Positions 1 through 9,231 of a stretch of DNA of 64,000 bases are shown one piece after another. Position 1 is the first letter of the stretch. Each line of letters opens with the position of its first letter. A program made the translations under genes and the position numbers. Source of the stretch: Salinibacterium sp. NK8237 (GTDB taxonomy: Bacteria > Actinomycetota > Actinomycetes > Actinomycetales > Microbacteriaceae); NCBI RefSeq assembly GCF_015864955.1, contig NZ_JADYWE010000001.1, forward strand, positions 1,798,001 through 1,862,000, in the 5' to 3' direction. The notes below the pieces were generated by a model that ran no database searches, was not told the origin of the DNA, and saw only the letters and a list, made by a program, of their open reading frames with translations.

Positions 1-255
1 GACACCGTGGCGGCGCATCCACACCACCAGCGGGCTAGCAGCCGCGGCAAGGATCAACGCGATAAGCACTGGAATGACCACGAGCTTGAGCTGCGTGAGC
101 GCGAAAACCGTCACCGAAATAAGCGTCAGGAGCAACAACACCTGCAGAGACCGGATCGACCAAGAACCCAAACGATCGGTCCACAATTCGCGCAGTCCCA
201 GACGGTGGGAACTGGATACCGCTTGAGCGGCAGACGATTTCTTCTTGAAGATCAT
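1..255 (-). CDS. AI-2E family transporter (N-terminal part, runs off window)
   Basis: Only the first 85 codons are in the window, read leftward and cut by the window edge. After a basic N-terminus (FKKKS) and a short linker there is a hydrophobic pair around SLQVLLLLTLISVTVFALTQ and LVVIPVLIALILAAAASPLV, followed by WMRRHGV. The order QLKLVVIPVLIALILAAA then SPLV.W.RR.G is typical of the N-terminus of AI-2E/PerM-type polytopic membrane proteins (Pfam AI-2E_transport). The family is widespread and its substrate is usually unknown, so signal-molecule export should not be assumed. The ATG start follows a purine-rich GGCGGA. It lies downstream of bkdC on the same strand with about 48 bp between. 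Confidence 0.75.
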   Translation of the reverse strand, partial: MIFKKKSSAAQAVSSSHRLGLRELWTDRLGSWSIRSLQVLLLLTLISVTVFALTQLKLVVIPVLIALILAAAASPLVVWMRRHGV

Positions 256-303
256 TCCGCCACACTACCTACCGTTGTACCGAAATCGGTAGAGCCCCGC
301 GAC

Positions 304-1692
304 CTAGTCGAGCAGCAGAGCAGGCTCTTCCAGCACACTCGCAAGATCGGCAACGAAACGGCTCGCGACATCCCCATCGACAATGCGGTGGTCGAAGCTC
401 GCACTGACCGTCGTAACGTAACGTGCCCGCACTTCGCCGTCGACAACCCACGGCTTCTGCTTGATCGAACCCAGAGCCACAATCGCGGCCTCGCCCGGGT
501 TGATGATGGGCGTGCCGGTGTCCATGCCGTACGAACCGATGTTGGTGATCGTGATCGTGCCGTTCGACATTTCGGCGGGCTGCGTCTTGCCATCACGCGC
601 GGTGATAGTGAGCTGTTCGAGAGATTTCGCGAGCTCGAGCAGGCTCAACTCTTGAACGTCTTTAACGTTCGGCACGATGAGGCCGCGCGGCGTAGCGGCA
701 GCAATACCCAGATTCACGTAGTGGTGAACGATGATCTCTTTATCGGTCCAGCTTGAGTTCACCGTCGGGTTGCGGCGCACAGCCCAGCTCACAGCCTTGG
801 CCATGATCAGTAGCGGGCTCACTCGTACGCCTGCAAAGTCGGTGGAGTTCTTGAGTCGCTTTACGAACTCCATGGTTCGCGTGGCATCCACGTCAGTGAA
901 GACGCTCACGTGCGGCGCCGTGAACGCGCTGTGCACCATGGCCTTGGCGATGGCCTTACGCACGCCCTTCACGGGAATGCGCTCTTCGCGCTCGTCGCCC
1001 CACTCGGGAGTCTCGATGTTGCGGAACACGCTCGCCTGCGAAGCATGACGAATCACGTCTTCGCGCGTGGTTTCGCCGGCCAACCCTGTCGCGACGACCT
1101 CGGCGAGTTCAACACCCAGGTCTTTGGCGAGCTTGCGGATCGGGGGCTTCGCGATGATCGGGCTGGCGAATGACGCGGGCACGGATGCCGGGCGAGGCTT
1201 CGCTGCGGCGGCGGCAGCGCCAGCCTTCGCCGGCTGCCCACCCTTGCGACGACGCGAGCTGACATGCCCGCCTGTGCCATAGCCCACGAGCACAGCCCCG
1301 GGCTTGTCATCGTCGTTAGCGATAGTGGATGCCGTGTCAGCGACAGCAGCGGCAGCGTCATCCGCTGCGCTGCTTTCTGCACCAACGTCGGACATCATCC
1401 CGTGGCTTTCGTCTTCACCGGAACCGGGTGCGGTCAACTCAACTGAGCCGCCAACGGACTGCACGCTGATGATCGGAGTGCCGACCTCAACAGTCGACCC
1501 CTCCTCGACCAGCAGCTTCTGCACGGTGCCGGCAAAAGGCGAGGGGAGTTCGACGAGCGACTTAGCCGTCTCGATCTCTACCAGAACCTGGTTCACGACG
1601 ATTTCGTCGCCGGGCGCAACCTTCCAAGAGACGATCTCGGCTTCAGTAAGCCCCTCGCCCACATCGGGGAGAGGAAATTCAGATACGGCCAC
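304..1692 (-). CDS. bkdC: Dihydrolipoamide acyltransferase, E2 of a 2-oxoacid dehydrogenase complex
   Basis: E2 core enzyme that moves an acyl group from E1 to CoA through a swinging lipoyl arm. Visible parts in order: one lipoyl domain (residues 1-80, lipoylated Lys44 in [11 protein letters not shown]), a long Ala/Gly-rich linker (about 85-175), a peripheral-subunit binding domain ([18 protein letters not shown], about 178-215) and the acyltransferase domain ending in FDHRIVDGD with catalytic His435 and Asp439. At 462 aa it is normal for a one-lipoyl E2. It follows bkdB after 14 nt, so hisC-bkdA-bkdB-bkdC reads as one operon. No E3 (lipoamide dehydrogenase) is present here and it must be encoded elsewhere. 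Branched-chain specificity is inferred from the separate E1 alpha and beta subunits, which are also seen in pyruvate dehydrogenases of Firmicutes. Confidence 0.93.
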   Translation of the reverse strand: MAVSEFPLPDVGEGLTEAEIVSWKVAPGDEIVVNQVLVEIETAKSLVELPSPFAGTVQKLLVEEGSTVEVGTPIISVQSVGGSVELTAPGSGEDESHGMMSDVGAESSAADDAAAAVADTASTIANDDDKPGAVLVGYGTGGHVSSRRRKGGQPAKAGAAAAAAKPRPASVPASFASPIIAKPPIRKLAKDLGVELAEVVATGLAGETTREDVIRHASQASVFRNIETPEWGDEREERIPVKGVRKAIAKAMVHSAFTAPHVSVFTDVDATRTMEFVKRLKNSTDFAGVRVSPLLIMAKAVSWAVRRNPTVNSSWTDKEIIVHHYVNLGIAAATPRGLIVPNVKDVQELSLLELAKSLEQLTITARDGKTQPAEMSNGTITITNIGSYGMDTGTPIINPGEAAIVALGSIKQKPWVVDGEVRARYVTTVSASFDHRIVDGDVASRFVADLASVLEEPALLLD

Positions 1693-1706
1693 GGGGGCCT
1701 CCTTCG

Positions 1707-2684
1707 TCAGTAGGCCAATGCCCGGTCAACAGCATCCAAGATGCGGTCAACACTAGGCAAGTACACGGATTCCAGCTTGGCAGGAGGGAATGGGGCGTCG
1801 TAACCGCTCACGCGCAGCACAGGTGCTTCGAGTGAGTAGAACGCACGCTCTGCCACGGTAGCCGCAACCTCCGAGCCCACGCTCACATTCCCGGGTGCCT
1901 CTTGAACAACAACAACGCGGCCCGTTTTTTGGGCGGATGCCACAATCGGGTCGTAGTCGATGGGGGAGAGCGATCGAAGGTCAACGACCTCGACACTCGT
2001 GCCTTCCTCGGCGGCGAGCTCTGCTGCTTGCAGCAGCATCGACACGATCGCTCCGTGACCGACGAGCGTCACTTCGGTGCCCTCACGCACTACCCGGCTG
2101 GAGTGAGTGGCGATGCCGGCCGATTCGCGGTCAACCTCGCCCTTCTGCCAGTAGCGCGACTTGGGCTCGAAGAACATCACGGGGTCGTTGCTCGTGATGG
2201 CTTCTTGAATCATCCAGTAAGCATCGTGAGGCGTAGCGGGGCTGAGCAGACGCAACCCGGCAGTGTGCGCGAAGTACGCTTCTGGGCTTTCCTGGTGATG
2301 CTCGACCGCACCAATGTGTCCGCCGTAAGGAACACGAATCACGACAGGCATCTGAAGCGTGCCTTCGTGGCGCGCGGTCAGCTTTGCCAGTTGGGAAGTG
2401 ATCTGGTCGAAGCCGGGAAAAATGAAACCGTCGAACTGGATTTCGCACACGGGGCGGAATCCGCTCATGGCAAGCCCGATCGCGGTACCCACGATTCCGG
2501 ACTCCGCGAGAGGAGTGTCAAGAACGCGATTTTCGCCGAACTCAGCTTGCAGTCCTTCGGTTACCCGAAAAACTCCGCCGAGCGGCCCAATGTCTTCGCC
2601 CATCAACAGGACTTTGCCGTCAGCAGCCATCGCGGCACGCATGCCCTCGTTGAGAGCCTTAGCCATCGTCATCGTTTCAGTCAT
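1707..2684 (-). CDS. bkdB: 2-oxoacid dehydrogenase E1 component, beta subunit
   Basis: The beta subunit (325 aa) pairs with the adjacent alpha subunit to form the thiamin-diphosphate E1 that decarboxylates 2-oxoacids. The transketolase-like pyrimidine domain is recognisable ([60 protein letters not shown]), as is the C-terminal transketolase domain ([46 protein letters not shown]). The size matches BkdB/PdhB (about 325-330 aa). The start codon overlaps the alpha-subunit stop in a TAATG arrangement, implying translational coupling. The family match is certain. The preferred substrate (branched-chain 2-oxoacids versus pyruvate) cannot be read from sequence alone. Confidence 0.93.
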   Translation of the reverse strand: MTETMTMAKALNEGMRAAMAADGKVLLMGEDIGPLGGVFRVTEGLQAEFGENRVLDTPLAESGIVGTAIGLAMSGFRPVCEIQFDGFIFPGFDQITSQLAKLTARHEGTLQMPVVIRVPYGGHIGAVEHHQESPEAYFAHTAGLRLLSPATPHDAYWMIQEAITSNDPVMFFEPKSRYWQKGEVDRESAGIATHSSRVVREGTEVTLVGHGAIVSMLLQAAELAAEEGTSVEVVDLRSLSPIDYDPIVASAQKTGRVVVVQEAPGNVSVGSEVAATVAERAFYSLEAPVLRVSGYDAPFPPAKLESVYLPSVDRILDAVDRALAY

Positions 2685-3799
2685 TAGTTGCCCTCCTCAA
2701 ACGATGCCTCGAAGTCGGCGAGCGCTGTGCGCTGTTCATCCATCAGCGGATGCGGGTCTGAGTAGACATTGTCGAACATCGTCGAGCTGGCCGGCACCGG
2801 CAACTCGGTGATGCGCTTGCGGATGTCGGCAGCGAGGTCGTCGCCCTCAGCCGCGATTTCGTCAAAGAAGGCTTGGCTCGCGCCGCGGCCCCGCAGGTAG
2901 GTGTCGAAGCGGGTGATGGGGTCACGTTGAGCCCAGAACTCGAGTTCGCTGTTGGCGCGGTATTTCGAGGGATCATCGCTCGTGGTGTGGGCACCCATGC
3001 GATAGGTGAGGGCCTCAATGAAGCGGGGGCCTTCGCCGGCACGCGCGGCATCCAGGTTGGCTTTGCTCACGGCGAAGCTCGCGAGAACGTCGTTGCCGTC
3101 GATTTGAACGCTCGGGATGCCGAAACCTTCGCCGCGCAGATAGAGCGGCGTGCGCGACTGGCGTGAGACGGGAACCGAGATAGCCCAGTGATTGTTTTGC
3201 AAGAAGAAGACTTGCGGGGTTTGGTAGCTGGCGGCGAAGACCATTGCTTCGCTCACGTCACCCTGGCTCGTTGAGCCGTCGCCGAAGTAGACCATGACGG
3301 CCGCATCGGTGTCGGGGTTGCCTGTGCCAGCACGACCTTCGAGGTTCATGCCCATGGCATAACCGGTGGCGTGCAGCGTCTGCGAACCGATCACGAGCGT
3401 GTAGAGGTGGAAGTTGTCGTGCTCCTTAGGATCCCAGCCACCGTGGCTGAGGCCGCGGAACATCGACAGGATCGTGATCGGGTCAACGCCGCGCATGAGC
3501 GCAATGACGTGTTCCCGATAGGAGGGGAACAGGTGGTCTTGGGGTTTGGCGGCGAGCGCCGAACCGACCTGAGCAGCCTCTTGGCCGTGGCTCGGAACCC
3601 AGAGGGCAAGCTGGCCCTGACGTTGCAGGTTCGCTGCCTCAATATCGAAGCGGCGCATCACCACCATGTGGCGGTGAAATTCCTGAAGAGCGTCATCACT
3701 GAGCTTGTCGACATACGGGAGGTACTGTTCGCTGGCATCGCTGTGAACGAGCGTGCCCTCGGGGGAGAGCAGCTGAACCGTCGCGGCGGTATAAGACAT
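2684..3799 (-). CDS. bkdA: 2-oxoacid dehydrogenase E1 component, alpha subunit
   Basis: The alpha subunit (371 aa) binds thiamin diphosphate. The cofactor motif is visible: YFGDGSTSQGDVSEAM through to FLQNNHWAIS (GDG...NN). The phosphorylation-loop-like region YRMGAHTTSDDPSKYR is also present. An N-terminal extension of about 30 residues precedes the conserved LQEFHRHMVVMRRFDIEA. The gene starts at ATG 25 nt after the hisC stop and shares one base with bkdB. Grouping with a transaminase supports a role in amino-acid or branched-chain 2-oxoacid metabolism, for example supplying primers for the branched fatty acids common in Microbacteriaceae. This role is inference. Confidence 0.92.
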   Translation of the reverse strand: MSYTAATVQLLSPEGTLVHSDASEQYLPYVDKLSDDALQEFHRHMVVMRRFDIEAANLQRQGQLALWVPSHGQEAAQVGSALAAKPQDHLFPSYREHVIALMRGVDPITILSMFRGLSHGGWDPKEHDNFHLYTLVIGSQTLHATGYAMGMNLEGRAGTGNPDTDAAVMVYFGDGSTSQGDVSEAMVFAASYQTPQVFFLQNNHWAISVPVSRQSRTPLYLRGEGFGIPSVQIDGNDVLASFAVSKANLDAARAGEGPRFIEALTYRMGAHTTSDDPSKYRANSELEFWAQRDPITRFDTYLRGRGASQAFFDEIAAEGDDLAADIRKRITELPVPASSTMFDNVYSDPHPLMDEQRTALADFEASFEEGN

Positions 3800-3823
3800 T
3801 CGACTAATCTAACGCGGCCAGCG

Positions 3824-4894
3824 TTAGATCGTTTCCCTTGAAGCGACAACCTCTTGGGCTGCTCTTAGGAGTTTCTCCACAGATTCCTCTTCGCCAACAC
3901 TCACTCGGAGGCCTTCGCCGAGCGCGCGAACGACGATCCCGTGTGAGCGAAATACCTCTGCAGCCCAGTCGGTTGTTGACCCGGTGGGCAACCAGACGAA
4001 GTTGCCGTTGGGGGCGGGCACGTCCCAGCCTTGCTCTCTAAGGCCAGCAACGATTCTGTCGCGCACCGTATTAATGCGGGTCACCCGCTCCAACAATTCA
4101 TCTTCATGTTCGAGAGATGCGATTGCTGCTTTCTGCGCAATCTCCGTTACCGAGAGTGGAATCGCTACCGCTCGCGCCGCATCCATCACGTATTCGGGGC
4201 CAACGGCATAGCCGATTCTGAGGCCCGCGAGGCCGTACGCCTTGGAGAAGGTGCGGAGCAGGACGAGGTTCGGGTACGTGCCGACGAGCGTCTCTCCGCA
4301 CACGGCATCGGCGTCAGTCACGAACTCGCGGTAGGCCTCATCGAGAACGACGAGAACGTTCTCGGGAACTGTTGCCATGAAGTCGCGGAATTCGGCATCC
4401 GTGACAACAGTGCTGGTGGGGTTGTTGGGGCTGCAGACAATCACGACGCGAGTGGATGCCGTTATGGCGTCGCTCATAGCCGCGAGGTCGTGCCGGTGGT
4501 CGCCTTGATTCGCGATCTGCACGCTCGTGGCTCCGGCTGCCGAGACCAACAGTGGGTAGGCCTCGAAGCTGCGCCAGGCGTAAATAACCTCGTCGCCAGC
4601 GGCTGCGGCGGCGCTCACGAGTTGGGCGAGCACGGCCACCGAGCCTGCCCCGACCTGCACGCTGTCGGGGGTAACACCGAAGCGTTCAGCAATCTGCGCA
4701 CGCAATACAGCGGCGGATGCGTCGGGGTAGCGGTTGATGGTGGCGGTGGAGAGTTGCGCGAGCACCGAGGGCAGCGGCTCGTAAGGGTTTTCGTTGGAGG
4801 ACAGCTTGAAGGCATCCGCGGCGGCGGGCGCACCTTGGCGGTAGGGCACGATGGCGGCGATTTCGGGCCGAAGCTGTACTCGTTTGCTGGTCAC
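3824..4894 (-). CDS. hisC: Histidinol-phosphate/aromatic aminotransferase, class I/II PLP enzyme
   Basis: A 356-aa fold-type I PLP transaminase. The Schiff-base Lys218 sits in [15 protein letters not shown], the cofactor Asp/Tyr in VLDEAYREF (about 185-191), and the substrate-side motif is SSNENPYEP (about 32-40). This is the HisC/Pat subfamily. In actinobacteria a second copy away from the his operon often acts on aromatic 2-oxoacids (Pat), and the location next to bkdABC rather than other his genes makes that plausible. The GTG start gives [12 protein letters not shown]. It is the first gene of the leftward operon, with bkdA following after 25 nt. Confidence 0.85.
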   Translation of the reverse strand: MTSKRVQLRPEIAAIVPYRQGAPAAADAFKLSSNENPYEPLPSVLAQLSTATINRYPDASAAVLRAQIAERFGVTPDSVQVGAGSVAVLAQLVSAAAAAGDEVIYAWRSFEAYPLLVSAAGATSVQIANQGDHRHDLAAMSDAITASTRVVIVCSPNNPTSTVVTDAEFRDFMATVPENVLVVLDEAYREFVTDADAVCGETLVGTYPNLVLLRTFSKAYGLAGLRIGYAVGPEYVMDAARAVAIPLSVTEIAQKAAIASLEHEDELLERVTRINTVRDRIVAGLREQGWDVPAPNGNFVWLPTGSTTDWAAEVFRSHGIVVRALGEGLRVSVGEEESVEKLLRAAQEVVASRETI

Positions 4895-5032
4895 ATCACC
4901 AGCCTAGGGGCGCGACCGGGTGCATTAGTTTCACGCTCGTGACGATCTGCGGCCCGAATCATGCGTCTCGTTGTGCCGCAGTTCAGTGGATGGTCATTGC
5001 GGCAGTACAAACGCGTGCTGCATAGTTGTCGT

Positions 5033-5428
5033 ATGAGAATCATCGTGCGCTTGCTGATCAACGCTCTTGCTTTGTGGCTGACTACGGTGGTTGTTGCCGG
5101 GGTCGAGATCATTCCTTTCGCCCCGGGTGGAACTCTTGAGGTCATTCTGACCTTCTTGCTGGTCGCTGCGGTCTTCGGAATTGTGAACGGAGTGCTCGGC
5201 AATCTGATCCGCATTGTTGCTTTCCCGCTGTACGTTCTGACGCTCGGCCTCCTCGCTCTTATCGTGAACGGCCTGCTGCTCCTACTCACGAGCTGGATCT
5301 CAGGTCTCTTCGGTTTCGGCCTCGTTGTTGACGGATTCTGGTGGGGAGTGCTTGGCGCGCTCGTCTTGGGTCTCATCAGCTGGTTCATCGGCATTCTGGT
5401 TCGCCCGGTAGTCGGCCGCAAGCGCTAA
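5033..5428 (+). CDS. Phage-holin-family-like four-helix membrane protein
   Basis: A 131-residue integral membrane protein with four hydrophobic segments (about 3-22, 34-56, 60-88 and 96-122) and a short basic tail VVGRKR. The pattern IIPFAPGG...FGIVNGVLGNLIRIVAFPLYVLTLGL is typical of Pfam Phage_holin_4_2, a common chromosomal family in actinobacteria that is not evidence of a prophage. The start chosen is the ATG of MRIIVRLLINAL. An upstream in-frame extension would add unlikely polar sequence. Its stop overlaps that of the convergent hydrolase gene by four bases (TAA and TAG share 5425-5428). Function unknown. Confidence 0.8.
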   Translation: MRIIVRLLINALALWLTTVVVAGVEIIPFAPGGTLEVILTFLLVAAVFGIVNGVLGNLIRIVAFPLYVLTLGLLALIVNGLLLLLTSWISGLFGFGLVVDGFWWGVLGALVLGLISWFIGILVRPVVGRKR

Positions 5429-6852
5429 GGCTGCACCCGCTCGTACTCGTAACTAGTGACGGTGGTTACAGCATCCTTGTGAACGGTCGGCGTTAGGTTC
5501 GCCACAGCATCGCGAAGAAATTCACTCTCTGTACCGTCCAGGAGGCGCGCTGTTTCTCGATACTCGTCGAGTTGATGGGCTGGCGCCATAACACCGTCGG
5601 GTAGCGGACGGCCACCAAAGACCTCTCGCTCCACGATCACCGCGTGCTGATTTGATTGAATCCCCCCAGCAGCCGGAACGATGTCATCGCTGTGCTCGAA
5701 GAGGAGCGTGGGAACCGTTGGTGGGATCTTGATCTGACCCGTGTTGCCTCCGAACCCGACTAAACCGGTGACGTTGTAGTCTTCCGATTCTGCGAGCCGC
5801 GCGATGATCGCTGCCCCCTGAGAATGCCCGGTCAAAGCCACCGCGCTTTCAGCGGTAATACCGGCTTCTGCCATCGCTGCAACCACAGCGCTATACGCCG
5901 CTGCTTCCTGATCTGCAGCAAGGCTGAGATTGCTCGTGCCATCGAACGGTTGATCTGAGCCAGAGATAGCAAAGTCAACGGTTCCGGAAACGTACACCTC
6001 GAATGAGTCGTCCTCTCCGGGAAATGATGTCTTTTCTATTCGGATCTGAAACGGCGAATCTGGGGTCGGTTGGGCAATTCGATTGGCGCGTTCCTCGACA
6101 GAATGAGCGGGCTCCACGCGAGTGGTGTCGCTCTTGCTGACCAGTTGCACCGGTGTTTCTTTCAGCACCCCGGCGACACCTCCCAGCCGCTGGATCGCCC
6201 CGGCTGCGGTGGGAAGCCCCAGAACACCCGCGGCGCTCAAGACGCTCACTAGTGATGGCGGTAACCCTGCGGCTCCGGCCAAGAACTCATCGGCATTCAT
6301 CACACCGAAGCGAACAGCGAGCACATAGGCCGGATCGCTGATGAGTTCGTTGAGTTCAGCAGTGAACTTTTCGCTGACGAACACGTCTGCTGGATTACGG
6401 CCCGTCACGAGAGCTGCTGCTGTTATCCCCAACAGAATCGGCACCGCTGTCACCGACAAAGCCAACACTGCGGCGTGCGTCGGGAACAAGAAACCGAGCC
6501 ACGCCGCGGCATCGGCCGTGATCTTGCGAGAAACTCCCTCGGCGAAGGCCTCGGCCAACCCGTAGCTGTCGGCAGCGAATCGCACGAGATTGCCTAAGTT
6601 TTCTGCGCGCCAAGCGACCCTCTGGAGATCGGCATACGCATAGTCGAGGTCATCCTCGGCGCGGGCGGCAGCGGTGGGGATGCCGAGCGTCTCCAATTGG
6701 CTAATGGTGAGCCGGGCATCCACCATCTGAATGGCACCGGCGATGTCCCGCGTCATTTCGGCCGTGCGCTGGAGTGCGCCGACAGCAACGAGCATTTCCT
6801 CCGTAGATACCGAAACACTGCCACCACCGGAGATGATGAGTTCATCCGACAT
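5425..6852 (-). CDS. Alpha/beta-hydrolase-type protein with helical N-terminal domain, partner of a WXG-like protein
   Basis: A 475-aa protein without a signal peptide. Residues 15-100 are helical and WXG/LXG-like. A hydrophobic stretch lies at about 125-150. The C-terminal half carries a nucleophile elbow ALTGHSQGAA (Ser344), with a plausible acid at Asp389/390 (EHSDDIVPA) and His426 (PAHQLDEY), which together look like a lipase-like triad. The start overlaps the upstream 86-aa WXG-like gene by 11 bp, so the two are co-translated. The arrangement resembles small helical partners with larger effector or enzyme proteins exported by ESX-type systems, but no EccC or other ESX component is in the window. 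Substrate and localisation are unknown. It is not closely recognisable as any named enzyme. Confidence 0.75.
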   Translation of the reverse strand: MSDELIISGGGSVSVSTEEMLVAVGALQRTAEMTRDIAGAIQMVDARLTISQLETLGIPTAAARAEDDLDYAYADLQRVAWRAENLGNLVRFAADSYGLAEAFAEGVSRKITADAAAWLGFLFPTHAAVLALSVTAVPILLGITAAALVTGRNPADVFVSEKFTAELNELISDPAYVLAVRFGVMNADEFLAGAAGLPPSLVSVLSAAGVLGLPTAAGAIQRLGGVAGVLKETPVQLVSKSDTTRVEPAHSVEERANRIAQPTPDSPFQIRIEKTSFPGEDDSFEVYVSGTVDFAISGSDQPFDGTSNLSLAADQEAAAYSAVVAAMAEAGITAESAVALTGHSQGAAIIARLAESEDYNVTGLVGFGGNTGQIKIPPTVPTLLFEHSDDIVPAAGGIQSNQHAVIVEREVFGGRPLPDGVMAPAHQLDEYRETARLLDGTESEFLRDAVANLTPTVHKDAVTTVTSYEYERVQP

Positions 6853-7102
6853 AGGAGCCCATCTGCTGAAGCGCCAACATCGTTCGATGTTCCGCCGTCT
6901 CGACCAAGGTTCGTGCTCGCGCTAGGTCGCGGTGCAGCTCAAGCACCCCGGAATCGAACAGCTCTTGGGCCGGGCCGCGCCAGTCGATGCCTGCGTGGGG
7001 GAGTAGCTCCCGCACAGAGCTGAGCCGTTCAATAATCATGCGGAGCTGTCGGGCTTGAAATTCAAGTGCGACACGGGCAGTCGCATCTAGAGGTGTAGTC
7101 AA
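6842..7102 (-). CDS. Small helical WXG100-like protein
   Basis: An 86-aa, almost wholly helical protein, MTTPLDATARVALEFQARQL..., with a central W-x-G (IDWRGPAQELF) separating two helices, which is the WXG100 helix-turn-helix layout. The start is chosen at TTG (7102-7100) because GAAAGG lies at ideal distance upstream. An ATG further upstream would add about 48 residues of unlikely sequence. The stop overlaps the start of the hydrolase-like gene by 11 bp. I infer it is the secretion or folding partner of that protein. The similarity is motif-level only. Confidence 0.6.
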   Translation of the reverse strand: MTTPLDATARVALEFQARQLRMIIERLSSVRELLPHAGIDWRGPAQELFDSGVLELHRDLARARTLVETAEHRTMLALQQMGSYVG

Positions 7103-7227
7103 TGGTCGCCTTTCGATGTCACAACTCTCGCCAAACACCGCCCCACGCACTGGTTGCCAGCTCGCATCGGGGAAGGGAATACGTAGACCAGCGCTGTTGA
7201 GGAGGTGAAACTGCGACAGAATGAAGC

Positions 7228-7758
7228 ATGACTTTCGAGCGAGCATCCTCAGACTCGACTGCCTTTAGGGTCTGTTTCGTCTGCACCGGCAACATCTGCC
7301 GCTCTCCGATGGCCGAAACAGTGTTTCGAGAGCTCGTTGCTCAAGCTGGCCTGCAGGACCGCATCGCGGTTACTTCCGCTGGTACCGGTGACTGGCATGT
7401 GGGGGAGGCCGCCGACGATCGCACCATCAATGCCCTCGCAGCACGCGGCTACAATGGTTCTGGGCATCGCGCCCGCCAGTTCGACCCCGAATGGTTTGAC
7501 AAGTTCGACCTCATCGTCGCGTTCGATCGAGGACAGGAACGAATTCTGCGCACGTGGGCACCCAACGATCAAGATCGGTCGAAAGTGCAGCCCATGTTGA
7601 GCTTTGACAACGAACTCGCTCCTCTTGTCGATGTGCCAGACCCCTACTATTCGGATGCCGCACTCTTCGATCGTGTCCTCGGCATGATCGAGAAAGCGTG
7701 CGGTTCACTATTTCGTCAGATCACGCCAGGCATCACAGCACCAACCCCCAACAACTAG
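7228..7758 (+). CDS. Low-molecular-weight protein-tyrosine phosphatase
   Basis: A 176-aa cytoplasmic phosphatase. The catalytic P-loop is VCTGNICRS with nucleophile Cys19 and Arg25 (CX5R), and the general acid is Asp138 in VPDPYY. The family dephosphorylates phosphotyrosine or arginine-phosphate in proteins and often regulates exopolysaccharide production. The ATG is preceded by AATGAAGC without a strong Shine-Dalgarno. It lies 8 nt upstream of purB on the same strand and may be co-transcribed. It diverges from the WXG-like/hydrolase pair. No tyrosine kinase is visible nearby. Confidence 0.9.
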   Translation: MTFERASSDSTAFRVCFVCTGNICRSPMAETVFRELVAQAGLQDRIAVTSAGTGDWHVGEAADDRTINALAARGYNGSGHRARQFDPEWFDKFDLIVAFDRGQERILRTWAPNDQDRSKVQPMLSFDNELAPLVDVPDPYYSDAALFDRVLGMIEKACGSLFRQITPGITAPTPNN

Positions 7759-7766
7759 GGAGCCCC

Positions 7767-9158
7767 ATGAGCCCGTTGCCCGTTCAACCACTGAGCCCCC
7801 TCGATGGCCGCTACCGGCCTGCCGTTTCGGCGTTGGGGGAGTACCTCTCGGAGGCAGGCCTCAACCGGGCCCGCGTGCATGTTGAAGTCGAATGGCTGAT
7901 TTTCCTCACGAGCAAGAGCCTGTTCGGTTCGAGCCCGCTGAGCGCCGACCAGGTCACCGCCCTGCGCGCCTTCGCCACCGATTTTGGCCAAGAGCAGATC
8001 GATGAACTCGCTCGCCTCGAAGCCACCACCCGCCACGACGTCAAGGCCGTCGAGTACCTGGTGCGCGCCAAGCTCGACGAGCTCGGTCTCAACGCGATCG
8101 CTGAACTCACTCACTTCGCCGCCACCAGCGAAGACATCAACAACCTCTCCTACGCACTCACCATCTCGGATGCCGTGCGCGAAGTCTGGCTGCCCAAGTT
8201 CCGTATCGTGCTCGATGCGCTTCGCGCGCAGTCCGAGCTCATGCGCGACAACGCGATGCTCGCTCACACCCACGGTCAGCCGGCGACGCCGACCACCATG
8301 GGCAAGGAGTTCGCGGTCTTCGTGTACCGTCTCGACCGCATCCTGACTCGCATTGAGGGCATCAGTTACCTCGGCAAGTTCAGCGGAGCGACAGGCACGT
8401 TTGCTGCTCACCTCGCTGCAGACCCCGAGCAGAATTGGCCTGCCCTCTCGAAGGAGTTCGTGGAGTCCCTCGGGCTCGACTGGAACCCGCTGACCACGCA
8501 GATCGAATCGCACGACTGGCAAGTGGAGCTGTACCAGGCCACCAGCCACGCGAACCGCGTGCTGCACAACCTCTGCACTGACGTGTGGTCGTACATTTCG
8601 ATGGGCTACTTCCGCCAGATTCCGCAGGCGGGCGCAACCGGTTCGTCGACGATGCCGCACAAGATCAACCCGATCCGCTTCGAGAACGCCGAAGCCAACC
8701 TCGAGCTCTCGAGCGCTCTTCTCGAGTCGCTCGCTCAGACTCTCGTGACTTCACGACTTCAGCGCGACCTCACCGACTCCACGACGCAGCGCAACGTGGG
8801 TGTCGCTTACGGTCACTCGCTGCTCGCTCTCGACAATATCCAGCGCGGCCTCAAGGAGATCGCCCTCAATCCTGTTGCTCTCGACGCTGATCTCGACAGC
8901 AACTGGGAGATCCTCGGCGAGGCCATCCAGACGGTCATTCGCGCCGAGGTTACCGCTGGCCGCAGCACCATCAGCGACCCCTACGCCATCCTCAAGGAAC
9001 TCACGCGCGGCAAGCGCATCAACTCCGTCGACCTCACCGAGTTCATCTCGGGGCTCGACATTGGTGCGGATGCCAAGGCTCGCCTGCAGGCGCTCACGCC
9101 GGCGACCTATGTCGGCCTTGCCAGCTCGCTCGTCGACTACCTCGGCGACACCAAGTAG
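7767..9158 (+). CDS. purB: Adenylosuccinate lyase
   Basis: Catalyses two steps of purine synthesis: cleavage of SAICAR and of adenylosuccinate, releasing fumarate. The fumarase/aspartase-superfamily signature GSSTMPHKINPIRFENAE is intact, with the upstream active-site segment TSEDINNLSYAL and HTHGQPATPTTMGKE. The start is placed at ATG 7767 (MSPLPVQPLSPLDGRYRPAV), giving 463 aa as usual for the E. coli-type PurB. The longer in-frame reading would overlap the phosphatase gene. A strong bidirectional hairpin follows the stop. Confidence 0.96.
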   Translation: MSPLPVQPLSPLDGRYRPAVSALGEYLSEAGLNRARVHVEVEWLIFLTSKSLFGSSPLSADQVTALRAFATDFGQEQIDELARLEATTRHDVKAVEYLVRAKLDELGLNAIAELTHFAATSEDINNLSYALTISDAVREVWLPKFRIVLDALRAQSELMRDNAMLAHTHGQPATPTTMGKEFAVFVYRLDRILTRIEGISYLGKFSGATGTFAAHLAADPEQNWPALSKEFVESLGLDWNPLTTQIESHDWQVELYQATSHANRVLHNLCTDVWSYISMGYFRQIPQAGATGSSTMPHKINPIRFENAEANLELSSALLESLAQTLVTSRLQRDLTDSTTQRNVGVAYGHSLLALDNIQRGLKEIALNPVALDADLDSNWEILGEAIQTVIRAEVTAGRSTISDPYAILKELTRGKRINSVDLTEFISGLDIGADAKARLQALTPATYVGLASSLVDYLGDTK

Positions 9159-9165
9159 TTGCTCT

Positions 9166-9203
9166 GCAGAAGGCCGGTCTCTTCGCGGAGGCCGGCCTTC
9201 TGC
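9166..9203. terminator. Hairpin terminator between convergent purB and siderophore ABC genes
   Basis: A 12-bp stem GCAGAAGGCCGG / CCGGCCTTCTGC separated by about 14 nt begins 8 nt after the purB stop. It lies between convergent transcription units, so it can serve both. There is no long T-tract on the + strand (the sequence continues CGTCCCCC), so efficiency as an intrinsic terminator is uncertain. Confidence 0.65.
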
Positions 9204-9231
9204 GTCCCCCCGCTGCCTTCGGCACAGACCC

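Noticed and set aside
278..291. Small inverted repeat TACCGAAATCGGTA behind bkdC
   Set aside because: Five to six bp stem, no T-tract; too weak to call a terminator.
7..756. Long + strand reading frame over the E2 gene
   Set aside because: It is antisense to bkdC, Arg/His-rich and without family features; it reflects the codon pattern of the real gene.
5033..5428. Prophage remnant suggested by the holin-like protein
   Set aside because: The Phage_holin_4_2 family is widespread as single chromosomal genes and no other phage gene lies nearby.
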